Assembly: GCA_021405315.1 (NCBI GenBank)
Contig: QWIH01000006.1
Span: forward strand, 1-64,000
DNA length: 64,000 bases
Reading direction: 5' to 3'
Source of the DNA: Leptolyngbya sp. PLA1
GTDB taxonomy: Bacteria > Planctomycetota > Phycisphaerae > Phycisphaerales > UBA1924
Part shown: positions 1 through 9,869 of the stretch, piece after piece
Layout: the number at the start of each line of letters is the position of its first letter
How positions within the stretch are numbered: the stretch's first letter is position 1
Notes under the pieces: generated by a model
Database searches by the model: none
What the model was told of the DNA's origin: nothing
The model's input: the letters and a program-made list of their open reading frames with translations, nothing else
Translations under genes and position numbers: made by a program

Positions 1-245
1 TTTCCGGCGAGCGGCGCGACCATGAGCGTGAGCCCCCTCAGCCCCGCCGCGAAGACGCGGCTATGCCAACGCCGGCGCGGCAGCCCGGCAGCCCGGCAGA
101 ACGGCAGAACGGCAGAACGCGTCGCGCATCAGGGGCCTCCCGAAAACTCCCCTACTCACGGAGGTCAACATACCACACACCCTGCGGCCCGGCAAGGAAA
201 GTTGGACAGCAACGTCCCAAAATGCGCGCGCACACACGGTGGAAC
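1..245. other. Left-edge intergenic stretch
   Basis: I see no convincing complete gene here. A minus-strand ATG at 21-23, preceded by a GAGGGGG stretch, could begin a gene that leaves the window after seven codons, but there is too little to judge. An 8-bp tandem repeat lies at 80-119 (listed separately). The remainder downstream of the cupredoxin gene shows no clear hairpin with a T-tract. Confidence 0.4.
80..119. repeat. Five tandem 8-bp units
   Basis: Five consecutive octamers are visible: two copies of GCAGCCCG followed by three copies of GCAGAACG. The two unit types differ at two positions. The array lies in non-coding sequence and could be a simple slippage product. Confidence 0.75.
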
Positions 246-701
246 TCAGCAGGTGCCCTGGCGACGTCTCCTTCTGCCGGTCGTGAGCAGACCCAGTGTG
301 AGGATCGGGGCGGTGGCGGGGCTGGGGAGGACGGTAATGGTGCCCTGCATTCCGGTGGCGGTGCCGTCGCCGTTGTCTGAGCCGTGGGGGGAGCAGTAAT
401 AGGTGTAGACGCCCGGGGTGGTGAAGTCCCAACTGAAGACTTCTCCCATCTGCATGATGGGGGACTCCCAGAACTCAGCCTGGCCGACGCAGGCGACGGT
501 GTTGTGGAAGTCGTGGAGCATGACCCACTGCACGCGGTCGCCGGGGTTGATGATGGCCTGCTCGATGGGGCCCTCGCCCGGGCGGTTGATGCTGAAGTTG
601 AAGTCGAAGGCGTAGACGGTGACCAGCCTGGGCTGGGCCAAGGCAGGGGAGGCGAGCGCGGCAAGGGTGAGGAGGACGGTGCGGGGCGAAAGCAGGCGCA
701 T
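246..701 (-). CDS. Exported cupredoxin with C-terminal sorting tail
   Basis: 151 aa. The start at 701 is chosen because it is followed by a normal signal peptide (MRLLSPRTVLLTLAALASPALAQ) and preceded by GGAAAGG. The mature part is a single plastocyanin/azurin-like copper domain: a first ligand region HDFHNT, then YYCSPH, and TGMQGTI near the end, giving the usual His...Cys...His...Met blue-copper ligand order. It should act outside the cytoplasmic membrane as a small electron carrier or copper-binding protein. The last 25 residues are a short hydrophobic stretch followed by RRRRR, resembling the PEP-CTERM type of sorting signal, although the PEP motif itself is not clear. Partner proteins cannot be inferred from the neighbours. 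Confidence 0.85.
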   Translation of the reverse strand: MRLLSPRTVLLTLAALASPALAQPRLVTVYAFDFNFSINRPGEGPIEQAIINPGDRVQWVMLHDFHNTVACVGQAEFWESPIMQMGEVFSWDFTTPGVYTYYCSPHGSDNGDGTATGMQGTITVLPSPATAPILTLGLLTTGRRRRRQGTC

Positions 702-792
702 ACGAAGGCCTTTCCGCTTGTCTCGTTCTCTCCGGAGGGAACAACGTACACCACTACCGCGGGATTGCCACCCGCGAGCGGGAGAAGGCGAC

Positions 793-814
793 AAAAAACC
801 GCCCGAGAGGGCGG
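793..814 (-). terminator. Rho-independent terminator of the 845-1069 gene
   Basis: Read on the minus strand, a six-pair stem CCGCCC/GGGCGG with a four-base loop is followed at once by six T residues. It sits 31 bases beyond the stop codon of the small gene at 845-1069. Confidence 0.85.
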
Positions 815-844
815 CTGGTTGGGGTCAGGCCTTGGGGGAGGGGT

Positions 845-1069
845 TCAGGCGGCCCGGGGGCCGTCGGGGCCTTCGAAGCGTTCGCCGAGGAGCTCCTTGA
901 GGTTGCGGAGCTGGCGTTCCATGCGGTTGAGGGCGTCTTCGGCGCCGGCGGCGGCGTCGGTGTGGTCGGCGCGGCGGGGTTCGTCATAGCCGCGGAGTCG
1001 CATGTTTCGGGGCGTGCCTGCGGAGGGCTCGGGCGAATCGGTCCGGTCCCGGTGGATCCTGAGATTCAT
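845..1069 (-). CDS. Small hypothetical protein
   Basis: 74 aa from the ATG at 1069, which has GGAGG about ten bases upstream. An in-frame TTG at 1156, with GGAAAGGA seven bases upstream, would give 103 aa and cannot be excluded. I recognise no family. The N-terminal half is arginine- and aspartate-rich, and the C-terminal half (ALNRMERQLRNLKELLGERF) looks like a short amphipathic helix. A good terminator follows the gene, which supports it being a real transcription unit. Confidence 0.6.
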   Translation of the reverse strand: MNLRIHRDRTDSPEPSAGTPRNMRLRGYDEPRRADHTDAAAGAEDALNRMERQLRNLKELLGERFEGPDGPRAA

Positions 1070-1288
1070 CAGCCGCCAACCTCCTTCGTCGGGGGTGTAC
1101 CCCCGGCTGAGGAGAATCGGGTGAATGTCGGCGGGCGTTGTGCTGGAGAGCCGCAAGGAGAAGTCCTTTCCCCTGCCTGGGTGACGGGTTGGACGGAGAA
1201 GCCGCTACCTACGGAACAGGCGCGGGGTCGAGAACCGGGCAGAGGTAGTATCGGACGGAGGGACCGGGGTTGAGAAAAAACCGGGGCC

Positions 1289-2758
1289 TCAGATTCCCAG
1301 GGCGGCCCCCTGGGCGAAGGCCTCGCGGAGGTCGCGGAGGAAGTAGCCGGGGTCGCGGGCGTGGTGGGCCAGGTGGTGGATGACGCCGAGGGAGGTGAAG
1401 CCCGGGAGTGTGCGGCAGGTCACGCGACGGGAGGGGGCGTCGATCCAGAGGCGCTGCGAGAGCACCTCGTTGCGCCCCGGCTCGTCCCTGAACCAGAGCA
1501 GCATGGTGAGGGTCGTGTCGGCCTGATCCGGCTCCACAAGTGCGGCCCACCAGGAACCCCGGAGGTCGAGGAGGACGCGGCCCGAGGGGGCGAGGATGCG
1601 GGGGTGGAGGAAGGGTGTGGGCCAGTCGGCGTGACCGGCCCAGAGCTCGATGCGGTGGCCGCGGTGATCGGGGAGGATGACGGCGGGGTGGTCGCTGCCC
1701 CGTGGGCCGGCGCGGAGGGCGGCTCTGAGGGCCTCGATGGGCGCGTAAAGGGAGAAGTTGCGGAGGTGACGGTTGACGAAGTCGAGGGGGATGTCGGCGC
1801 CGTCGGGCAGGAGGCGTGCGGTGCGCGCGTGCGGCTTGATGTGGAGGGACAGTGAGCCGGGGTGGTGCCCGAGGGAGAGGGTGAGGGCGTGGGAGTCCGG
1901 CTCGCGGGTGACATCGCAGTCCCAGGAGGTGCCGAAGAGATCGAGGACGACTTCCTTGTTGAGCGTGTCGGTGATGCGGATGGCCTCGACCCAGCGGTGC
2001 GGGCCGTACTCGGTGTGGTCGGTGTCGAGGGTGAAGCGTGCGGCGTTGAAGGGCTCTGGGCGGTCGAGCTCCCAGTAGTTGCGGAAGGGCTTGGGGGGCG
2101 GCTTGGGCGCGGGGGAGGCGGTCTTGAAGTAGTCCTCGGGGGGCGCCGGGTCGACGGGCCTGGCGGCGAGCTGTGCGTCGAGGTCGCGGATGGCGGCGTT
2201 GAGGGCCGGGGCGTCGGCGCGATCGGCGAAGGAATCCAGCGAGCCGCCGGAACCTGGCCAGACCAGGACTCGGCGGGGGGTGGTGGGGTCGTCGAGGTGG
2301 TGGATGAAGAGGGAGGCGCCATTCTCGAAGCGCTCGACGCCGTGGATGTCCCAGCGGGTGCCTGCGGTGGAGAAGACGGGGGTGCCATTGCGGTCGGCGA
2401 TGGCGACGTGCGACAGGGCGTTGCCGTCGGCGAGCGTGACAGAGAGGAGGGAGATGGTGCCCGGGTCGGGCGCGTAGGCGGAGAGGTCGATCTGGAACGG
2501 CGCGGGAGCGGCTGGGGTGTCGGGAGCGTGCGCCGGCCCCGCGGGGGATGGCTGTGGGGCGAGGCTTTCGCAGCGGAGGATGTCGGCGACGTCGAGGGCG
2601 TGCGCGGCGTCATCGAGGGTGACGGTGACGCGCTGCATGCTCGGGGACATGGCGACCTGGAGCGGGGAGAGGACGTCGAGGGCGTGGGAGGCGGTGAGGA
2701 TGCGGAAGGGGCGGAAGGGGTTTGCGTGCCAGAAGCCGACGAAGTCAAGAGGCGTCAT
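1289..2758 (-). CDS. Large hypothetical protein with planctomycete PFRPFRI-type N-terminus
   Basis: 489 aa, function unknown. Residues 1-65 (WHANPFRPFRILTASHALDV ...) resemble short stand-alone planctomycete proteins built around an F-R-P-F-R-I motif. The rest is soluble and mainly beta-like, with many acidic and aromatic residues and no signal peptide or membrane segment. The start codon lies 8 bases after the speA stop, so the two genes are very probably cotranscribed and this protein is translated by reinitiation. A role linked to arginine or polyamine metabolism is possible from context only. Confidence 0.7.
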   Translation of the reverse strand: MTPLDFVGFWHANPFRPFRILTASHALDVLSPLQVAMSPSMQRVTVTLDDAAHALDVADILRCESLAPQPSPAGPAHAPDTPAAPAPFQIDLSAYAPDPGTISLLSVTLADGNALSHVAIADRNGTPVFSTAGTRWDIHGVERFENGASLFIHHLDDPTTPRRVLVWPGSGGSLDSFADRADAPALNAAIRDLDAQLAARPVDPAPPEDYFKTASPAPKPPPKPFRNYWELDRPEPFNAARFTLDTDHTEYGPHRWVEAIRITDTLNKEVVLDLFGTSWDCDVTREPDSHALTLSLGHHPGSLSLHIKPHARTARLLPDGADIPLDFVNRHLRNFSLYAPIEALRAALRAGPRGSDHPAVILPDHRGHRIELWAGHADWPTPFLHPRILAPSGRVLLDLRGSWWAALVEPDQADTTLTMLLWFRDEPGRNEVLSQRLWIDAPSRRVTCRTLPGFTSLGVIHHLAHHARDPGYFLRDLREAFAQGAALGI

Positions 2759-2766
2759 GATGAGCG

Positions 2767-4662
<1,896 letters not shown>

Positions 4663-5041
4663 GGTGTCGAGCGGGTCGCCAGAGGTGGCGTCGGGTCGAG
4701 CGGGGCGAAGAGCCCCGGATGGCCTGACGCTCGGAGAGGCCCCGCGTGTGCCCTTGCCGCTCCAGGTTGCGGCGAGGGGTGACGCGTGCCTCGAATCCCG
4801 GGGAGGGTTCCCGGGCCCGGAGTCCGTTCCGGCTGCGTGCCGACCCGCGCGCGGGCGAGGTGGTGCCAAGCGCCCCGCGCGGGTGCCATCGATCAGAGAA
4901 CGATACACACATTGGTTGGCGGGGCAAGTCCATCTGGACGGGGGCGCGGAAGTTCTGCGCGCACAAACGCCCGCGGGCGTGACGCCGCGGGCGTTGGGTC
5001 GGAGCGGTGTCGGCGAGGGTGCCGAGAAAGGGGGGGCGCCT
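4663..5041. other. Intergenic region upstream of speA
   Basis: About 380 bases separate speA from the end of the PepSY gene. The only structure I can support is the hairpin at 4966-4995. The speA promoter presumably lies in the left part, but no convincing -35/-10 pair could be picked out. The long frames that cross this region have compositions unlike real protein. Confidence 0.5.
4966..4995 (-). terminator. Hairpin terminator after the PepSY gene
   Basis: A perfect 11-bp stem (AACGCCCGCGG paired with CCGCGGGCGTT) encloses an 8-base loop. It lies 46 bases past the stop at 5042. The following T-tract is weak, so it may be an imperfect or bidirectional terminator. Confidence 0.6.
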
Positions 5042-6202
5042 TCAGGGCATGATCGCGCCGGTTACCGCGTGGACCTTGACCGAAACCTCCCGGCGGCCCG
5101 AGAGGACCTTGACCTCGTAGATGGGCTGGGCGCGATAGACGCCGACCTCGGCACGGGACACCTCCGCCTGGGCCGCGTCGGCGGCGATCTGCATGGCGCC
5201 GCCGAATCCGATCGCGGGCTGCTCGCCCAAGGAGCGGGTGAACGCGGCGAGGGTGGTGGCGTCGTCGCCCAGGAGGGTGGATTCGCGCGTGGAGCGGCCG
5301 TTGGCGGGGTTCACGAGGAACTCAAGGCCGGAGGTTCGGCCCGGGATGCCCACGAGCACCTCGATGAACATGACCATGTTTCGGCGCTTGGGTTTGACCT
5401 CGATGGGGAGGGCGCCCTGGGGCGAGGTCGCGATGGCGGCGTCGATGGCAGCCGCGAGCGTGGCGGCCTGGCCTGTGGGGGAGGGGGTGGGTCCGCCACC
5501 GGAGCCACCGCCGGAGTTGTCATTGCCGCCGCCGGACCCGCCGCCGGAGTTGTCGTCGCCGCCGCCGGCCCCGCCGCCGGAGTTGTCGTCGCCACCGCCG
5601 GACCCGCCTCCGGAGTTGTCGTCGCCGCCGCCCGAGGGGGTGCCGACGGTACTGGTGCGGATGACGGCGCCGGTGGTGGGGTTGACACGGGTTTCAGAGC
5701 GGCTGGTCTGGGTGTGGGTGGTGACCTTGTAGACGAGGGCGCGGCCTTCGGTTTCCAGCCTCACGTCGGTGACGAGGCCGGGCGCGACGGCGAGTGCGGC
5801 GTCGGCGGCCTGGGCGAAGGAGAGGCGGATCTCGCCGGCGCGGTTGAAGATGGTGACGGCGTGTCGCTGGTCGGAGCCGCCGAGCTTCTCGGCGCGGGTT
5901 CGGAGCAGGTTGCCGTTGGTCGCGTCGATGTCGGCGCGGGCGCCGGTGCGGGCGAGGCGGGCGGCCAACTCGCCCCTGTAGACCCAGCGACCGTGCTCGA
6001 GTTCAAGCTCGATCCGGAGGAGGGTGGCCCGGGGGACGGCGGCGAGGACGGCCTGCTCAGCGGCGGCGAAGGGGATGACGGAGGTGGTGGCGGGCAGGAC
6101 GATTCCGGGGCCGAAGTCATCGCCTCCGGCGGCGAGGGCGGGGCTGCCGGCGACGGTCGCGAGCAGGAGGACAGAGGATCGCAGGATGGTCGGGATCTTC
6201 AT
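5042..6202 (-). CDS. Exported PepSY-domain protein with GGGDDNSGGGS repeat linker
   Basis: 386 aa. The start at 6202 is preferred over 6217 because GAGGAG lies at the right distance and a signal peptide follows directly. The mature protein has an N-terminal PepSY-like half with at least two repeats (residues about 35-170, including VNPTTGAVIRT), a flexible linker of four 11-residue repeats, and a further PepSY-like unit at the C-terminus ending in VKVHAVTGAIMP. PepSY domains are generally periplasmic and often proposed to inhibit or chaperone peptidases. No peptidase gene is adjacent. The linker is very unusual in length and purity. Confidence 0.8.
   Translation of the reverse strand: MKIPTILRSSVLLLATVAGSPALAAGGDDFGPGIVLPATTSVIPFAAAEQAVLAAVPRATLLRIELELEHGRWVYRGELAARLARTGARADIDATNGNLLRTRAEKLGGSDQRHAVTIFNRAGEIRLSFAQAADAALAVAPGLVTDVRLETEGRALVYKVTTHTQTSRSETRVNPTTGAVIRTSTVGTPSGGGDDNSGGGSGGGDDNSGGGAGGGDDNSGGGSGGGNDNSGGGSGGGPTPSPTGQAATLAAAIDAAIATSPQGALPIEVKPKRRNMVMFIEVLVGIPGRTSGLEFLVNPANGRSTRESTLLGDDATTLAAFTRSLGEQPAIGFGGAMQIAADAAQAEVSRAEVGVYRAQPIYEVKVLSGRREVSVKVHAVTGAIMP
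5499..5632. repeat. Four tandem 33-bp coding repeats
   Basis: Inside the PepSY gene, about 134 bases consist of four near-identical 33-bp units, each encoding GGGDDNSGGGS or a one-residue variant (A for S, N for D). Variation between units is mostly at third codon positions. Confidence 0.85.
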
Positions 6203-6381
6203 CGGGGAACTCCTCATGGGCTCTTGGCCCGGGTTCGGGCGTCGCGGGGGCGCGAGCGACCTGGAGTCATGCGGCGTGGGCTGCGCGGGTCTGTCAGGAA
6301 TCCGTGAGAATCACATCGGCGGCGGGGCGGGGGTCAGGGGGTGCAGGGCGCGTACGATTGGGGCAAGAAAGGGCCTCTCCA

Positions 6382-7194
6382 ATGCTGACCCGCGCCGTGC
6401 TCGCCACTGTTCTCGCGACCGCCTCCGTCGCAGTTGCGCAGGAGTCCACGACTCCGCCGCCCGCCGTCCCGGCCCAACCGATCATGCCGCCAAAGCCCCC
6501 CGCCGTTCCGGTCCCAACCGGCGAACCCGTCCAGAAGACCGAGCTCGCGGGCGGACTGCTCGTGGAGGACATCAAGCTCGGGGATGGGTACGAGGTGAAG
6601 CCCGGGGGTGCGGTGGTGTGCTACTACCACGGGACGCTGAAGGAAGGCGGGAAGGTGTTCGACTCGGCGTTTGATCGAGGCGAGCCGATCGCGTTCCCGC
6701 TGACGGGAGTGATCAAGGGGTGGCAGGAGGGTGTGCCGGGGATGAAGGTGGGTGGCGTGAGGCGTCTGACGGTGCCGGCGGCGATGGCGTACGGCCCGGC
6801 GAGCCCGTCCCCGGACATTCCGCCGAACTCTGACCTGGTGTTCGTCATCCAGCTCGTGGATGCGATCAAGGTGGAAGAGATCAAGGAGGGCGAAGGCGAG
6901 GCCGCGTCTGATCAGTGCGTGGCGGTGACGAACCACACGATCACGGACAAGGACGGCAAGGAACTGGAGAAGACCGAGGCGGGCAAGCCCTACATCTGGT
7001 TCCCGGGTGAGTTGAAGGGCGCGTCGTTCGGGATGGCGGGGATGAAACCGGGCGGCAAGCGGCGCGTGACGGTGCCCAAGGAGTTCAACCTGGGGGCGCC
7101 GGGAATGCACCCGAACGTGCCGCAGGACACGCCGATCGTGATCGAGTTCGAGATGCAGTTGCTGAGGAACCTCCCCAAGCAGCGCGGTCGCTGA
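6382..7194 (+). CDS. Exported FKBP-type peptidyl-prolyl isomerase, two tandem domains
   Basis: 270 aa. The start at 6382 gives a signal peptide (MLTRAVLATVLATASVAVAQ) followed by a proline-rich spacer. Domain 1 (about 60-155) is a normal FKBP with VVCYYHGTL, GKVFDSAFDRG, VIKGWQEGVPGMKVGG and AYGP elements. Domain 2 (about 165-265) keeps the fold-defining GMAGMKPGGKRRVTVP segment but has lost the YTG..DG.VFDSS part, so it is probably not catalytic and may bind clients or mediate dimerisation. The protein should assist folding in the periplasm. A TACGAT hexamer about 25 bases upstream is a possible -10 element. Confidence 0.9.
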   Translation: MLTRAVLATVLATASVAVAQESTTPPPAVPAQPIMPPKPPAVPVPTGEPVQKTELAGGLLVEDIKLGDGYEVKPGGAVVCYYHGTLKEGGKVFDSAFDRGEPIAFPLTGVIKGWQEGVPGMKVGGVRRLTVPAAMAYGPASPSPDIPPNSDLVFVIQLVDAIKVEEIKEGEGEAASDQCVAVTNHTITDKDGKELEKTEAGKPYIWFPGELKGASFGMAGMKPGGKRRVTVPKEFNLGAPGMHPNVPQDTPIVIEFEMQLLRNLPKQRGR

Positions 7195-7203
7195 GGCGGA
7201 GGG

Positions 7204-7689
7204 TCAGGCGGCGCGGTCGGCGCGGCGTTTTTCATCGATGGCGCGGCGCTGGGCCCAGCGGGCGGCGCGCACGCCGTGGGGCGCCTCGGCGGTTTCGCGC
7301 CAGTCCTCGGCGGCGCCGATGGTCAGCTCGGACGCGCAGGTCTTTCTGTAGCCAAGCAGCCTCACGACCTCCAGGACGTCTGTCCAGGTGGGGAAGGTCT
7401 TGGCGTTGGCCTTCTTGAACTGCTCGATGGCCATGAGGAAGAGGAACTGCTCCTTGGTGAGCTGGCCCTCCTCGGCGGCGCGGGTGAAGTCGCTGAGGCG
7501 GCGACCGGGTCCGCGGCGGCGTTCGAGCCCCGTGGAGGCGGTGTCGCCGGCGGAACCGTCGGGGTTCAACCTGCGGCGGTCAACAGGCCACACGCGACGG
7601 TCCACGACGCCGAAGCCGGCGGGCTGACCGCTGGTGGGGTTCTCGTCGCGGCGGTCGGGGCCCTGAGAAGGAATCTGTGGCTGGTGCAT
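7204..7689 (-). CDS. Conserved-looking hypothetical protein
   Basis: 161 aa, no family recognised. The first 65 residues are polar and low-complexity; the rest looks globular and helical (LTKEQFLFLMAIEQFKKANAKTFPTWTDVLEVVRLLGY). No signal peptide or membrane segment is present. It follows the acidic 91-aa gene by 35 bases on the same strand, so the two are probably one transcription unit. The FKBP gene ends 9 bases away on the other strand. Confidence 0.65.
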   Translation of the reverse strand: MHQPQIPSQGPDRRDENPTSGQPAGFGVVDRRVWPVDRRRLNPDGSAGDTASTGLERRRGPGRRLSDFTRAAEEGQLTKEQFLFLMAIEQFKKANAKTFPTWTDVLEVVRLLGYRKTCASELTIGAAEDWRETAEAPHGVRAARWAQRRAIDEKRRADRAA

Positions 7690-7724
7690 GGGGTGACTCG
7701 GAGGCCACCCGGAGGGGCGGCGGT

Positions 7725-8000
7725 TCAGAGGTCGTCGTCGTCCTCGTCCTCGTCATCGTCCGCATCGCCTTCGTCGTCGACGCCTTCCTCTTCATCGTCC
7801 TCGAGGAAGTCGTCGTCGTCCTCAAAGTCGTCGTCGCCCTCAAAGCCCTCATCGTCGCCAAACTCTTCCTCTTCGTCATCGTCGAAGTCGTCGTCATCCT
7901 GGGCGACCAGAATGGCGGGTGCGACGAACTCGTCCCAGGGCAGGGCCGGGCGGGCGAGGGTCGCGGGGTCATCGAGGAGCAGGGTCGTCGAGTCTTGCAT
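7725..8000 (-). CDS. Small protein with extreme Asp/Glu tail
   Basis: 91 aa. The start at 8000 has GGAAGG at good spacing (GGGAAGGTGCATC-ATG). Residues 1-34 are an ordinary short sequence (DSTTLLLDDPATLARPALPWDEFVAPAILVA); residues 35-91 are about three quarters Asp and Glu, broken only by single Phe, Gly or Leu residues. Such tails often bind basic proteins or metal ions or mimic nucleic acid, but nothing here identifies the partner. It leads a likely two-gene operon with the 161-aa protein. Confidence 0.7.
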   Translation of the reverse strand: MQDSTTLLLDDPATLARPALPWDEFVAPAILVAQDDDDFDDDEEEEFGDDEGFEGDDDFEDDDDFLEDDEEEGVDDEGDADDDEDEDDDDL

Positions 8001-8309
8001 GATGCACCTTCCCGGAACTTGTGCACCGCCGAGCGCAGCGGAGCGGGGTTTGTCGTCTCCCCGAGGGCGCGAGCATAGGCCGCGGGGCACTCTCCGGCAC
8101 GAACCCCTCGGGGGTTGCGGCGGAGTTGGAAGCCGCACCGGAATCCGTTCCCTCGACGGGGGCCGGGGGGTGGGCTCCGAGGCGGCGGTACAATACAGCC
8201 CGCGCCGAAAAAATCAACGGGGTTGCACCGGTCGGGAACCCGTGCACAGACGGGGCGTGTTCTCCACTATCTTTCCACACGGGGTCGGGGTACCATCGAG
8301 CCGCACGGC
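8001..8309. other. Divergent intergenic region
   Basis: About 309 bases between two divergently transcribed units. TACAAT at 8190-8195 and TACCAT at 8291-8296 are possible -10 hexamers on the plus strand, without clear -35 partners. No hairpin or RNA gene was recognised. Confidence 0.4.
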
Positions 8310-8813
8310 ATGTCCGATCACACCTACACCCCGACGTTCCGGCCTCTGGCGATGCTGTCGGGCATGGTGCTCCCGGGGTTGGGGCACGTCGTCGCCGGCG
8401 AGCGTGCCCGGGGGTTGTGCGTCTTCGCGGGAGTCATGGGGCTGTTCCTCACCGGCCTTCTGGTGGGTGGTGTGGACACCATCGACTCCAAGGAAGACCG
8501 CGTGTGGTTCTACGGGCAGGCGCTGGTGGGGCCGGCGACCTTTGGCGTGGATTGGTACCACCAGAACCGGCTGAAGGTGATCGACGCCCGCGGGATGCTG
8601 CGGACCGCCAACCCGGGCGAGGGTCGCAGGCCCGATGGAAAGGTCGAGCCGGGCGGAACACCCCCGAACAGCAAGTCCGTCGCGAAGATGAACGAGATCG
8701 GCACGCTGTATTCGACGGTCGCGGGGATGCTGAACGTGATCGTTGTGCTGGATGCGGGCTTCCCGGGCCGGCGCGGCCGGAAGAGCAAGGGTGCCGAGGG
8801 GGCCAGGGCATGA
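8310..8813 (+). CDS. Small membrane protein, DUF6677-like
   Basis: 167 aa. The N-terminus (FRPLAMLSGMVLPGLGHVVAGERARGL) has the G-x-G-H pattern of small bacterial inner-membrane proteins, followed by a transmembrane segment (GLCVFAGVMGLFLTGLLVGGV) and a hydrophobic segment near the C-terminus (LYSTVAGMLNVIVVLDAGF). I recall a planctomycete family named DUF6677 of this shape; that assignment is from memory. The stop overlaps the next start (ATGA), so the two proteins are translationally coupled and probably act together at the membrane. Confidence 0.75.
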   Translation: MSDHTYTPTFRPLAMLSGMVLPGLGHVVAGERARGLCVFAGVMGLFLTGLLVGGVDTIDSKEDRVWFYGQALVGPATFGVDWYHQNRLKVIDARGMLRTANPGEGRRPDGKVEPGGTPPNSKSVAKMNEIGTLYSTVAGMLNVIVVLDAGFPGRRGRKSKGAEGARA

Positions 8814-9064
8814 CCCCGACCGCTCTGCTCGCGTGGCGTCCGTTTCTGGACCCGCTGGATCTCCACCAGCACTGGTACCTGCTGATCTTCCCGATGGCGG
8901 TGCTGCTCTCGCTGTCGTACAAGGCCGTGCGGGTGGAGAGCCTCCGGGAGCTTCCGAAGCAGACGCTGGTCATGGCGGCGCAGATCGTGCTGGCGATGAT
9001 CGCGCTGGGGTTCGCCGCGTGGATGCTGGTGCAGTACGTGGCGCCGCTGGTGCTGCCGAAGTAG
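8810..9064 (+). CDS. Small two-helix membrane protein
   Basis: 84 aa. Its ATG overlaps the stop of the preceding gene. It has two predicted membrane helices (WYLLIFPMAVLLSLSYKAV and a C-terminal VLAMIALGFAAWMLVQYVAP) separated by a short charged loop. The family is not recognised. Coupling to the 167-aa membrane protein suggests a small complex. Confidence 0.7.
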   Translation: MTPTALLAWRPFLDPLDLHQHWYLLIFPMAVLLSLSYKAVRVESLRELPKQTLVMAAQIVLAMIALGFAAWMLVQYVAPLVLPK

Positions 9065-9078
9065 CTTCCCGCGCCGGG

Positions 9079-9813
9079 TCAGCCACCCGGACCGGCGAGC
9101 TCGGTCCGGCAACGGACCTCCAGTCTCCCTGGGTGCGGGGAGAGATCGAGTATCCGCACGCGTCTGCGGCCTTCGAGCGGGATCATCGCCTGATCGGCGA
9201 GAGGCTGCTCGCCCCGCAGGCATTCGAGCAGATGCGTCGTCTGGGGGTCGGCGCCCCGACCGATCAGGTCGTTGCGCAGCACCCACTGCGGCGGCAGTCG
9301 GAGCCGGCCCACGCCCGCGCCGGTCGGCGAGAGCCACAGCGACCCGTCGTCGGCGATGCGGGGGACGCAGGAGAAGTGGGCGAGTCGGCCATCGGGGCCA
9401 CCAAGGCGGACAGCGACGTGGATGACGCCCTCGTCGCAGACCACGAGCGGGCGGGAGACGTCCGCGGGCCAGGCGCGGAGCAGGTCACGGTTGAGGGCCC
9501 AGGGCTCCAGGCGGTGGGAGAGCCAGGCCCGCAGATCATCATCCCGGAGTGAGACGGACCAGGGCATGCTGGCCCAGGCCGGGCCACCGGGTGCGGTGCC
9601 GGACGGGTCCTGGTCTCGGACGGCGGTGAGTTGACGGACCACGGCGTGCTCGAACGTCTCGGCGGCGCTCGCGTCCGGGGCCGGCGCGGCGGGGGCCCAC
9701 GCGGGGGTGGCGCCCGCCAGGAGCAGGGCCACAAGGGCGGCGCCGGCGACGCCGAGGGCGAGGCACAGGGCGAGGATGCGGAGATGGCGGCGTGCTTTGG
9801 GGCCGGGGATCAT
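9079..9813 (-). CDS. Hypothetical exported or membrane-anchored protein
   Basis: 244 aa. An N-terminal hydrophobic helix (LALCLALGVAGAALVALLLAG) after a basic start is either a signal peptide or an anchor; no cleavage site stands out. The rest is a single soluble domain with several tryptophans and two isolated cysteines. No family recognised. It is divergent from the MoxR gene with 56 bases between the starts, so the two may share a control region. Confidence 0.65.
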   Translation of the reverse strand: MIPGPKARRHLRILALCLALGVAGAALVALLLAGATPAWAPAAPAPDASAAETFEHAVVRQLTAVRDQDPSGTAPGGPAWASMPWSVSLRDDDLRAWLSHRLEPWALNRDLLRAWPADVSRPLVVCDEGVIHVAVRLGGPDGRLAHFSCVPRIADDGSLWLSPTGAGVGRLRLPPQWVLRNDLIGRGADPQTTHLLECLRGEQPLADQAMIPLEGRRRVRILDLSPHPGRLEVRCRTELAGPGG

Positions 9814-9869
9814 GCGGGCGCTCTGGATGGCCGATCGTACTGGATATGGCCGACCGCTACGATGGAGGC

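Noticed and set aside
1265..1286. ACCGGGG repeated around an A-run after the 489-aa gene, as a terminator
   Set aside because: The two copies are direct, not inverted, so no hairpin forms.
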